This document shows, piece by piece, positions 25,542 to 33,975 of a DNA stretch of 64,000 bases. The position numbers and the translations under genes were made by a program. The stretch is from Flavobacteriales bacterium UBA7519 (GTDB taxonomy: Bacteria > Bacteroidota > Bacteroidia > Flavobacteriales > Weeksellaceae): positions 1 through 64,000 of the forward strand of contig DLND01000084.1 of assembly GCA_002476905.1 (NCBI GenBank), in the 5' to 3' direction. Positions within the stretch are counted from its first letter, which is position 1. The number at the start of each line of letters is the position of its first letter. The notes beneath the pieces were generated by a model that worked only from the letters and a program-made list of their open reading frames with translations, ran no database searches and was not told the origin of the DNA.

Positions 25542-27761
25542 ATGAAGAAAATTTTATTAATTATATCAGTTTTTACAGCACTAATTTTTCAAGCGCAGAA
25601 CAGCCGATGGAGCGATCTTTTCTCCTATAATAATGTCCTGAAAATAAGAGAAGACGGTAACCGATTAATCGCAGCCACAGAAAACGGAATTTTTTATTAT
25701 TACCCAGGCACAGGAGAAATAAAAAAACTTTCTAAAGCCAATGGACTCCACGAAGTTAAAATATCTGCTTTTGATTATAATGCTACAACTCAAACAGGCA
25801 TTGTGGGCTACCAGAACGGATCTATGGATGTCATTACACCAAACGGTATTTTTCTGATTATTGATATCCCTCTTGCCAATGGTTATAACGGAAGTAAAAG
25901 AATCAATGATATATTCATCAATGGCGATAAAGCAATTATCTCAGCAGGTTATGGTGTGTCTATTTTTAATGTCACTAAAAGAGAGTTTGGGGATACCGCT
26001 TTTTTTACTACAGGTGCAGCATATGACGCGGTAAATTCCGCAGTTCTTAAAGATAATATTGTTTATGCTGCAACAAGCAAAGGATTGAAATATCATGAGC
26101 TGAACGCCACATTTCCAGTATATAGCAGTTGGGTGTCTCCTACTAATTTTCAAGGTGATTATAAAAAAATAGATGCCTCGGGAATTATAGCTTTTGCTTC
26201 AAATAACGATTTGAAATTCGGTAACTTTCCCAATTTATCTACCAAATCAGGTTTTTCTAATATTCAGGATGTAAAAGTCACTGGAAATCAGATTATTGTC
26301 ACAGATCAAACTCAAGTCTTTGTTTATGGACTTAATGGAACTCAGCAAAAGAATTTTAATGCTGAAGAATCAATCAATACAGCCATAGTCTATAATAGTC
26401 AGCTTTTCACAGGGACTCGTTTTTCCGGAATTTATAATGAACAAAAAAGCAGTTTCAGACCAGATGGACCCTACAATAACTTGTCGTACAAAATATCGTT
26501 GCTAAATAATCAAATATGGGTTTCAACAGGAGGACGAAGTTCTTACAATGAATCATTACCTTCATATATCGGCTATTATCATTATAATGGTACAAATTGG
26601 ATATATCCGGAATATTTTAAAACGAATAATCAATTTAATATTTTAGATGTTGTTCCCAATCCATCTAAACCATCTGAAATCTTTTTTACTAATTATTTTT
26701 TTTCTGGAAATAAAGGTATCTATAAAATGGATAATAATGAGTTTGTAAAATCTTATAGTTTAAATCCTGGGAACGTTTATGGTGATCAGCCAGTAGGCTG
26801 CGTGTTCGATAGTAACAATGAGTTATTTTGCTCTGCTTCTGCAATAGATGGGACTTTAGGTGCGGGGTTTTATTATTATGATAAATCCAATGATAAATTT
26901 ATCAGTAAGAACTTAAATGTGTCTAACAACGCTCAAAAACCTCTTATAAAAGATAAAATCCTATATATCCCAGTTCCTAGAGTTGGAGGTCTTATTATGT
27001 ATGATTACAATAATACACCATCTTCATTTTCTGATGATAAATTTAAACTTATAACCAAAGATAATAATCTACCAGTAAGTCAGGTGTACTCTGTTAATGT
27101 AGATAATAATGATGATGTTTGGATTGGGACAAAGGAAGGATTGCGTATTTTATCTAATCCAAAAGCCGCAATTCTTGAAAGTAATCCGCAAACCGATCCA
27201 ATTATTATAGAACAAAACGGAATTGGAGAAGAACTCTTCAAGGATGCTGAAATCTTACAAATTGCAGTAGACTCAGGAAACCAAAAATGGATATCTATTG
27301 GCGGTGGAGGAGTGTTTTACATAAGCTCATCCGGAGATAAAACAATTTATCATTTCACACAGTCTAATTCTCCATTGCCGAACGATACTGTTACTGATAT
27401 TAAGGTTGATCATAAAACGGGAAAAGTATATTTTGTAACATTAGATGGGGTGATGGTTTATCAAGGTGATGCTTCTGAGGTTACATCCAATTTTGGAAAT
27501 GTCCTAGTCTACCCAAACCCAGTAGTTTATTCTCAATATAAAGGTAATGTGAGAATAAAAGGTTTAGCACAGAAAACCAATATCCGAATTACCGATGCCG
27601 CAGGTAATCTGGTGCATTCTGCTGTCGCAAATGGAGGCTATTTTGAGTGGAATCTTAACAACCAAAGAGGGGTGCGGGTAGCTTCAGGAATCTATTATGT
27701 TTTGATGACCAACGAGGATGGAACTGATACTGCTACAGCCAAAATTGCTGTCGTAAATTAA
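25542..27761 (+). CDS. porZ: Type IX secretion protein PorZ-like beta-propeller
   Basis: A 739-residue exported protein from the ATG at 25542, two bases after the previous stop; an in-frame TTG nine bases earlier lies in that gene. The signal peptide MKKILLIISVFTALIFQAQ is followed by WSDLFSYNNVLKIREDGNR and a series of propeller blades (EDGNRLIAATENGIFYYY, DDVWIGTKEGLRILS, TDIKVDHKTGKVYFVTLDG). The last 90 residues (VLVYPNPVVYSQYKGNVRIK onward) form a T9SS type A sorting domain. PorZ belongs to the cell-surface attachment complex of the T9SS. Its position just before recO agrees with my recollection of flavobacterial gene order. Confidence 0.85.
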   Translation: MKKILLIISVFTALIFQAQNSRWSDLFSYNNVLKIREDGNRLIAATENGIFYYYPGTGEIKKLSKANGLHEVKISAFDYNATTQTGIVGYQNGSMDVITPNGIFLIIDIPLANGYNGSKRINDIFINGDKAIISAGYGVSIFNVTKREFGDTAFFTTGAAYDAVNSAVLKDNIVYAATSKGLKYHELNATFPVYSSWVSPTNFQGDYKKIDASGIIAFASNNDLKFGNFPNLSTKSGFSNIQDVKVTGNQIIVTDQTQVFVYGLNGTQQKNFNAEESINTAIVYNSQLFTGTRFSGIYNEQKSSFRPDGPYNNLSYKISLLNNQIWVSTGGRSSYNESLPSYIGYYHYNGTNWIYPEYFKTNNQFNILDVVPNPSKPSEIFFTNYFFSGNKGIYKMDNNEFVKSYSLNPGNVYGDQPVGCVFDSNNELFCSASAIDGTLGAGFYYYDKSNDKFISKNLNVSNNAQKPLIKDKILYIPVPRVGGLIMYDYNNTPSSFSDDKFKLITKDNNLPVSQVYSVNVDNNDDVWIGTKEGLRILSNPKAAILESNPQTDPIIIEQNGIGEELFKDAEILQIAVDSGNQKWISIGGGGVFYISSSGDKTIYHFTQSNSPLPNDTVTDIKVDHKTGKVYFVTLDGVMVYQGDASEVTSNFGNVLVYPNPVVYSQYKGNVRIKGLAQKTNIRITDAAGNLVHSAVANGGYFEWNLNNQRGVRVASGIYYVLMTNEDGTDTATAKIAVVN

Positions 27762-27764
27762 GAA

Positions 27765-28442
27765 ATGACCCAAGAAGTTTTTTTACTGTCTTATACGAAA
27801 TATGGAGATCACGATGCTGTTCTCCATTGTTTTTGTAGAGAAAACGGATTCGAAAGTTTTTTTGCCAAAGGTATCTATGCTCCAAAAAATAAAAAAAAGG
27901 CATTTCTTTTTCCTCTAAATGAACTATTGGTTTATACTTCTGACAAAAAAAAAAATATCCAGAATGTTATCAAATTGGAACAGAAAAATTCTGAACTTTT
28001 CACGTCCGATATTAGAAAGAATGCAATTTTATTTTTTATCTCCGATTTGTTGAATCAAGTTCTTAGGAATGAAAATCAGAATCAGAATATTTATTCGGAA
28101 ATTTCGCTTTTCTTGAGTCAATTGCAGGTGGATAATTTCCAATCTCATTTGATATTTATTTTCAGATTATTGAAACAGCAAGGTTTACAGCCGTTATTCT
28201 CTGATAAAACTTATCTGAATCCTGAATCAGGAAACTTTGAAGACATCGAGTCTCACCATTTTTTTAATCGAGATATTTCAGCAATTTGGAAGGAGCTGAT
28301 TGTCTCGCAAAATCCGTATGACATTAAATTAAGCAGATTCGGAAAACAAAACTTCCTCGATTCTATTTTGGTTTATTATCATTATCATTTTACAGATTTC
28401 CGAGAACCAAAATCCTTGGAAATCATCAAAGAAATTTTTTAA
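27765..28442 (+). CDS. recO: DNA repair protein RecO
   Basis: A 225-residue protein of the RecFOR pathway that loads RecA on gapped DNA. The OB-fold start is VFLLSYTKYGDHDAVLHCFC and continues GFESFFAKGIYAPKNKKKAF, typical of Bacteroidota RecO; the C-terminal part is helical. The four-cysteine zinc site of some RecO proteins is missing. It starts three bases after porZ and ends three bases before a GNAT gene, so all three share a transcript. Confidence 0.88.
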   Translation: MTQEVFLLSYTKYGDHDAVLHCFCRENGFESFFAKGIYAPKNKKKAFLFPLNELLVYTSDKKKNIQNVIKLEQKNSELFTSDIRKNAILFFISDLLNQVLRNENQNQNIYSEISLFLSQLQVDNFQSHLIFIFRLLKQQGLQPLFSDKTYLNPESGNFEDIESHHFFNRDISAIWKELIVSQNPYDIKLSRFGKQNFLDSILVYYHYHFTDFREPKSLEIIKEIF

Positions 28443-28445
28443 ATT

Positions 28446-28937
28446 ATGATTATTAAAGCCGAACAAAAAGACATCTCTGTTATTCAAGATTTAGCAAAAA
28501 AATCTTGGAGTTTTGCTTATGTGGACATATTGGAACAGGATCAGATAGATTATATGTTGGATTTGATGTATTCTGAAGAAGCATTGAAAAAACATTTTGA
28601 AAATCGCAATTATCATTATTATTTGATACAGGAAGAGGATCAATTCTTAGGCTTCGTTGGGTTTGAATTTCATCAAGAACCGGAAACCACAAAACTTCAC
28701 AGGATTTATTTTTTAAAAGAAGCCCAAGGAAAAGGTTTGGGCAAAAAAGCTTTAAAGTTTGTTGTTAATGAGACTGAAAAAATTGGTAATAAAAGAGTGA
28801 TCTTAACAGTCAATAAAAATAATTCTGCCAAAAACTTCTATGAATCACAAGGTTTCAAAATCTATGATGAAGCGATTTTCGACATTGGAAATGGCTATGT
28901 GATGGACGATTTTCTGATGGAATTCTTATTAAGATAA
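28446..28937 (+). CDS. GNAT family N-acetyltransferase
   Basis: A 163-residue acetyltransferase. The acetyl-CoA loop is seen in RIYFLKEAQGKGLGKKALKF (motif A, Q/RxxGxG/A as QGKGLG) and motif B in VNKNNSAKNFYESQGFK. The opening residues AEQKDISVIQDLAKKSW fit GNAT enzymes of the PhnO/RimI type. The substrate cannot be predicted. It is the last gene of the porZ-recO unit and is followed by a terminator. Confidence 0.85.
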   Translation: MIIKAEQKDISVIQDLAKKSWSFAYVDILEQDQIDYMLDLMYSEEALKKHFENRNYHYYLIQEEDQFLGFVGFEFHQEPETTKLHRIYFLKEAQGKGLGKKALKFVVNETEKIGNKRVILTVNKNNSAKNFYESQGFKIYDEAIFDIGNGYVMDDFLMEFLLR

Positions 28938-28957
28938 GATTGATAAAATTAGTATTA

Positions 28958-28988
28958 AAGGCATTTGTGACTTAGCAGATGCTTTTTT
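28958..28988 (+). terminator. Terminator after the GNAT gene
   Basis: Stem AAGGCATTTG / CAGATGCTTT (two G-T wobbles), eight-base loop, T7 tail. Confidence 0.6.
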
Positions 28989-29272
28989 TGTGATTCTATT
29001 TGGCGACTTTTCGATATCAAATTATCAACTAATCATTAACAATTACAAAAAGCACAAATTCTACAAATCTCGAATTTTTAAGTCAGAATTTTTCAATTAA
29101 AATATTTGATTGATTCTTAATGAATTAATGAGACTTCTAATTCTTGAAAAATCCATTTCTCAAATCCATATTGTCCGGATGTTAACTTTTGTTGAAGATT
29201 AACTGAATTAATTCTTAAACATTATTAATGCACAGATAACGATTCATTAAAGTTATATCTCCCGCATAATTT

Positions 29273-29370
29273 TAGATTTGTCCCAGAACGAAATCAGAAC
29301 GCCTGATAGTAATTTTTCTTCATATACTATTTTTTAAATTTAGAAAGCCAGCTATTTATAGCCGGCTTTT
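29273..29370 (+). ncRNA. Candidate small RNA in the recG 3' gap
   Basis: A TAGATTTG -7 box (29273-29280) is followed after about 65 bases by an intrinsic terminator, stem AAAGCCAGCTA / TAGCCGGCTTT (29344-29368) with TTTTTATTATT. There is no start codon with a usable frame between them, so a transcript of roughly 85 nt would be non-coding. No -33 box was found, and the region 28989-29272 shows no gene. This is a weak call based only on box plus terminator. Confidence 0.3.
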
Positions 29371-29372
29371 TA

Positions 29373-29565
29373 TTATTCCCAAGGGAACTTCTCTATTGAT
29401 CTCAGTTGTGCTGTACCACCACCGTGATATTCGGAATTAGGATATTCTAAAATCCATTTTTCTGAATTCTCATCAATATAAACACCAACCATCTTCGCTC
29501 GCACCAACCTTAGTTAGCTGTTTTTGTTTCTCAACTAATTCATTTCCAACCAAGATAATATTCAT
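29373..29565 (-). pseudogene. Broken Imm27-like immunity gene
   Basis: Reading from the ATG at 29565 gives MNIILVGNELVEKQKQLTK and then SEDGWCLY before a TGA. Shifting frame at that point continues YIDENSEKWILEYPNSEYHG, then GGTAQLRSIEKFPWE and a double stop (29373-29375). LVGN, the GW, and the block W-x-L-x-YPxSE-x-HGGG are what I know of Imm27 immunity proteins from polymorphic toxin systems. The middle helix region that usually separates LVGN and GW is missing and one frameshift splits the rest, so the gene looks dead. No toxin gene is nearby. Family assignment is from memory of the motif, not a search. Confidence 0.55.
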
Positions 29566-29590
29566 AGTATTTATTTTTAACTCGAACTCT

Positions 29591-31678
29591 CTAACTAATC
29601 TGTGACCACTTATTTTTCCCTTTATATTGCTTGATATAATATTGTTTGATGATTTGATTATCGGGATGATTGAGGAGAGAATCTTTTTCCAAAATTCTTT
29701 CCACAGTTAGTTTTGAAGCTTTGATAATGGCAGAATCTTCTATCAGACTTAGTTTTTTGAAATCCACAACACCACTTTGCTGAGTTCCCAGAATGTCGCC
29801 TGGACCCCGCAATTCCATATCAACTTCCGATATTTTGAAACCATCGTTCGTCTGAACCATTGTTTTGATTCTGGTTCTGCTTTCTTTGCTCAGTTTATCA
29901 TCTGTCATCAGGATACAATAACTTTGCTCTGCGCCTCTTCCAACACGTCCTCGTAACTGATGAAGCTGTGATAATCCAAATCTCTCAGCACTTTCAATAA
30001 CCATTACAGAAGCATTCGGAACGTTCACACCAACTTCTATCACTGTTGTTGCCACCATAATTTGAGCATTTCCGGACGCAAAGAATTGCATATTAATATC
30101 TTTTTCTGCAGGTTTCATTCGTCCGTGAACCATTGTCACATTATAGCTTTTGAAGAAATTCATTACGCTTTCCAAACCTTCCATCAGATTTTTGTAATCC
30201 AAAGTTTCTGATTCTTCAATCAATGGATAAACAAAGTAAATCTGACGACCTTTTTCAATCTCTTCTCGGCAGAAATTATAAACCGAAAGTCTGTCTTTTT
30301 CCCTTCTGTGAGCCGTAATAATCGGTTTTCTATTAGCCGGTAATTCATCAATCACAGATACATCTAAATCAGAATAAAAACTCATCGCCAAAGTTCTAGG
30401 AATTGGGGTTGCCGTCATTACTAGAATGTGAGGCGGAATATTGTTTTTTGCCCAAAGTTTCGCCCGCTGAGCTACTCCAAATCTATGCTGCTCATCAATA
30501 ATCGCTAATCCCAGTTTATGAAATTTCACTTTATCTTCGAGGATGGCGTGTGTTCCTATCAAAATAGTAAGCGCGCCGTTTTCCAGTTCTTCGTGAATAA
30601 TTTTCCTTTCCGAAGTTTTGGATGAACCAGTCAAAAGTTTGACATTGATATCTGTGTTTTTTAATAATTCTTTAATTGAATTGAAATGTTGCTGAGCCAA
30701 GATTTCTGTCGGAGCCATCAAACAAGATTGGAAACCGTTGTCCATCGCAATCAACATTGTTAATAATGCGACCATTGTTTTTCCAGAACCAACATCACCT
30801 TGCAACAAACGATTCATTTGAGTCGAACGTTTCATATCGGTTCGGATTTCTTTCAGAACTCGTTTTTGAGCGTTGGTTAATTCGAAAGGAAGATTGTTAT
30901 TATAGAAATTTGTGAAATGATCGCCGACAATCGGAAACGGATTTCCGAACGATTTTGTTTTCTGATGCAGTTTTTTCAGGCCATAACCTAATTGGAAGAA
31001 AAACGCTTCTTCGAATTTCAATCGTCTGTCAGCCGCTTCAAAATGTTTAAAATCTTTTGGGAAGTGTATGTTGTAATAAGAATTTAATCTTCCCATCAAC
31101 TTCATCGATTTCAAAATATAATCTGGCAAATTTTCCGAAATCAGTTGAGGTAAATCTTTTAAAATGTTGAAAATAACATTCTGAAAAAACTTATTATTAA
31201 TGCCTCGCTTACTCAGTTTTTCACTTCCCGGATAAACGGGCAAAAGCGTTCCTGATAATGCTTTTTTTTCGTCCGCTTCAATCTCCGGATGAGGCATTGA
31301 AAAATTGCCGTTGAAAAAGTTGACTTTTCCGAAAATAAAAATTTCTTTGTTTAATGGAATTGAATCTTTCATCCAGTTCGTATATCGAAACCAAACCAAA
31401 TCCATCGTCCCGGTTTCATCCCGAAATTTTGCGGACAAACGTTTCCCTTTTTCGTAAACAACTTCTTGGATATCTGTGATTTTTCCCTTCAACTGGATAT
31501 CAGCATCGGGTTCTTTTGTCAAATCACCGATTTTGTAAACCTTACTTTTATCGATATATCGAATCGGGTAGAAGGTCAGCAAATCTTCCACAGTCGTGAT
31601 TCCCAACACGTTTTTGATGAATTTTGCGCGTTCGGTTCCGATGTTTTTGAGAAATTCTATAGAAGTTTCTAAAGTCAA
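29591..31678 (-). CDS. recG: ATP-dependent DNA helicase RecG
   Basis: A 695-residue superfamily 2 helicase that remodels stalled forks and Holliday junctions. The N-terminal wedge domain (IEFLKNIGTERAKFIKNVLG) is followed by Walker A LLQGDVGSGKTMVALL, the DEQH box AIIDEQHRFGVAQR, VMTATPIPRTLAM, and the C-terminal QLRGRVGRGAEQSYC and RGPGDILGTQQSG. Translation must begin at a TTG (31676-31678): no in-frame ATG or GTG lies between it and an upstream stop, and the conserved start follows at once. Length is normal for the family. Confidence 0.94.
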   Translation of the reverse strand: MTLETSIEFLKNIGTERAKFIKNVLGITTVEDLLTFYPIRYIDKSKVYKIGDLTKEPDADIQLKGKITDIQEVVYEKGKRLSAKFRDETGTMDLVWFRYTNWMKDSIPLNKEIFIFGKVNFFNGNFSMPHPEIEADEKKALSGTLLPVYPGSEKLSKRGINNKFFQNVIFNILKDLPQLISENLPDYILKSMKLMGRLNSYYNIHFPKDFKHFEAADRRLKFEEAFFFQLGYGLKKLHQKTKSFGNPFPIVGDHFTNFYNNNLPFELTNAQKRVLKEIRTDMKRSTQMNRLLQGDVGSGKTMVALLTMLIAMDNGFQSCLMAPTEILAQQHFNSIKELLKNTDINVKLLTGSSKTSERKIIHEELENGALTILIGTHAILEDKVKFHKLGLAIIDEQHRFGVAQRAKLWAKNNIPPHILVMTATPIPRTLAMSFYSDLDVSVIDELPANRKPIITAHRREKDRLSVYNFCREEIEKGRQIYFVYPLIEESETLDYKNLMEGLESVMNFFKSYNVTMVHGRMKPAEKDINMQFFASGNAQIMVATTVIEVGVNVPNASVMVIESAERFGLSQLHQLRGRVGRGAEQSYCILMTDDKLSKESRTRIKTMVQTNDGFKISEVDMELRGPGDILGTQQSGVVDFKKLSLIEDSAIIKASKLTVERILEKDSLLNHPDNQIIKQYYIKQYKGKNKWSQIS

Positions 31679-31775
31679 GAAAAAAAAATTTGTTCCGACG
31701 AATTTCGGGAAAATTTATTGTAAAATAAAATAGGGGATATAATAAAAAAACACCCGAATTCGGATGTTTATATAA

Positions 31776-32309
31776 TTAATCTTTAATCTTTGACTTGAAT
31801 TTCTTCTGATAGCCTTCCCATTCATTTCTGCTTTTGATCGTTTTGTACTCATCAGAAGCAATCATAGAAAAATAGGGTTCTACTTCTTTCGCATTCAGAA
31901 ATCCAGAAAGACTAGTGATCGGATCTGTCTTTTCATCCAAGAAAACCATTGTTGGAATCATGTTGATGTTCATATATTTGGAAAACTGATGAAATCCGGT
32001 TTTAGATTTTTTGCCTTTATAATCAGGATTTGTGAATTTGTGTCCTGCAAAATTAACAATGTCGTTTCCATCACTTTCAAACTTAACGGCATAAAATTTT
32101 TCATTGATAATTTTAGCAATCTCTGGATGATTGAAAGTGAATTTGTCCATCTCTTGACAAGGCGCACACCAATCTGCATAGAAATCGATAATGATTTTCT
32201 TCGGTGCTTTTTTCTGTGCTGCGAGCGCCTGAGTCATCGTCATCCAATGAACTTGCGCAAACCCAGAAACTTGAATCAGAAATAAGGTTAATAATAATAT
32301 TTTTTTCAT
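31776..32309 (-). CDS. Exported thioredoxin-fold protein
   Basis: A 177-residue protein with a signal peptide (MKKILLLTLFLIQVSGFAQ). The thioredoxin active site is WCAPC with Cys 48 and Cys 51, preceded by IIIDFYAD. The cis-Pro loop reads NMIPTMVFLDEK. It resembles the DsbD-gamma or thioredoxin_7 group that keeps periplasmic proteins reduced or catalyses disulfide exchange. It lies between recG and a POT transporter with no clear operon link. Confidence 0.86.
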   Translation of the reverse strand: MKKILLLTLFLIQVSGFAQVHWMTMTQALAAQKKAPKKIIIDFYADWCAPCQEMDKFTFNHPEIAKIINEKFYAVKFESDGNDIVNFAGHKFTNPDYKGKKSKTGFHQFSKYMNINMIPTMVFLDEKTDPITSLSGFLNAKEVEPYFSMIASDEYKTIKSRNEWEGYQKKFKSKIKD

Positions 32310-32367
32310 CTGTGCGCTTTATATTTCGGTTAATTTCTCATAGTCATAGACGTCTGAATGATTTAAA

Positions 32368-33879
32368 TTACTTTACACCTTGCATTAGTTTTTTTACAAA
32401 AGGTGAAATCAAAATTAATATTACTCCGGCAATCAAGGCATATAATCCCAATTGTTTATATCCATCGGTGTAAGTGATAAGAGCATCATAGTTATTAGCT
32501 CCGGATTTTACTTTTGCTAATCCAGCTCCAATTTGTCCCGCAACGTATTGCCCGTAAGCAGATGCGAGAAACCACATTCCCATCATCATTCCTTGTAACT
32601 TTTCTGTAGATAATTTTGTCATAATGGACAATCCAATTGGAGACAAACATAGTTCCCCGAAGGTTATCACAAGTAGCGCAATTGTAAAGATTTTAAGAGA
32701 GGTTATTCCTTGAAGATTCGCGAAAAACCTAGTTGCAAAAAGAACATAATAGCCTAATCCTAATAGTATAAATCCTAATCCAAATTTGTTGATAGTGTTT
32801 GGCTCCAGTTTCTTTTTGCTTAACCAAATCCAAAATAATCCTACTAATGGTGCTAAGAAAATGATAAAGAATGCACCTCCAGAGTTATTTACACCATTAG
32901 GATCCAATCCGAAAAGGTCTTTGTTTAGGTTATTGGCTGCGAAAATACTCAATGAACCACCACTTTGCTCGTAGATTCCCCAGAACAGGATTGAGAAGAT
33001 GATGAAAATCAAAGCTGCCCAAAGTTTTTTACGTTCCGATGAAGTCACTTTTGTCATCTCATAAAAAAGATACAATAATGTCAGTGGTCCGACTGTCCAC
33101 ATAAAATAATCCGTGTATTGTGGAACAGAAACCATCGTCATAATCAACGGAATAAAGACTAATGATAAAATGTAAACACCATATTCTTTCCATTTTTCAA
33201 GAGGCGAAAAAGTGCCGTCGGAATTCAGTTTTTGAGGTTGAAGACCAATGGGGCCTAATTGTCTTTGAGTAAAAATGAAATTAATCAAACTAATAACCAT
33301 TACAATTGCAGCCAAACCAAAAGCGACGTTCCATCTTTTATGTTCTGGAATTAAATCAGACAACATTTCGCCTTTACCTATAGCAATACAAAGATATCCG
33401 CCTAGAAGAGCACCAAGATTGATTCCGGCATAAAACAAAGAGAATCCTGCATCTGTTCTTGTGTCGTTTGCTTTGTATAATTTTCCAACCATTGTGGAAA
33501 TATTCGGTTTGAAAAATCCCGTTCCTACAACAGTAAACGAAATTCCCAAAAAGAAATAATCGTGCGGGTTAGTGGCAAGAATAAGACTTCCGATAATCAT
33601 CAGAATTCCGCCCCAAAAAAGAGATTTTCTGAATCCTAAAATTTTATCAGCAAACAAACCACCGACAAAAGTAAAGGCATAAACAAAAGCCTGTGTTGCG
33701 CCGTATTGAAGATTGGCTTGTTCATCGCCGAATTTCAATTGAGAAATCATAAAGAAAACGAGCATTCCTCGCATCCCGTAGAAACAGAAACGTTCCCACA
33801 TTTCTGAGAAAAATAAAGACCAAATTTGTTTGGGATATTTTCCCTTGAAACTCTGGATTTCTTCAAGTGTAAGATTCAT
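32368..33879 (-). CDS. POT-family peptide transporter 1
   Basis: A 503-residue inner-membrane proton-coupled oligopeptide symporter with about 13-14 predicted helices. The POT signatures are present: EMWERFCFYGMRGML at the first helix (ExxERFxxYG), VVGTGFFKPNISTMVGKLY after helix 4, and SLFYAGINLGALLGGYL. Expected substrates are di- and tripeptides. It is one of three POT genes in 5.7 kb. A TAAATTTG box lies upstream on the minus strand (33913-33920), just beyond the terminator of POT gene 2, so it has its own transcription. Confidence 0.92.
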   Translation of the reverse strand: MNLTLEEIQSFKGKYPKQIWSLFFSEMWERFCFYGMRGMLVFFMISQLKFGDEQANLQYGATQAFVYAFTFVGGLFADKILGFRKSLFWGGILMIIGSLILATNPHDYFFLGISFTVVGTGFFKPNISTMVGKLYKANDTRTDAGFSLFYAGINLGALLGGYLCIAIGKGEMLSDLIPEHKRWNVAFGLAAIVMVISLINFIFTQRQLGPIGLQPQKLNSDGTFSPLEKWKEYGVYILSLVFIPLIMTMVSVPQYTDYFMWTVGPLTLLYLFYEMTKVTSSERKKLWAALIFIIFSILFWGIYEQSGGSLSIFAANNLNKDLFGLDPNGVNNSGGAFFIIFLAPLVGLFWIWLSKKKLEPNTINKFGLGFILLGLGYYVLFATRFFANLQGITSLKIFTIALLVITFGELCLSPIGLSIMTKLSTEKLQGMMMGMWFLASAYGQYVAGQIGAGLAKVKSGANNYDALITYTDGYKQLGLYALIAGVILILISPFVKKLMQGVK

Positions 33880-33922
33880 CGAATATGATTTGTTTTAAAT
33901 TAAAAATACAAACAAATTTAAA

Positions 33923-33948
33923 TAAAAAAACCACCTAAGCGGTGGTTT
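33923..33948 (-). terminator. Terminator after POT gene 2
   Basis: On the minus strand, stem AAACCACC / GGTGGTTT with a five-base loop followed by a T-run. It separates POT genes 2 and 1. Confidence 0.8.
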
Positions 33949-33975
33949 GAATTTATAAATAAATGTGAAAGTTTT

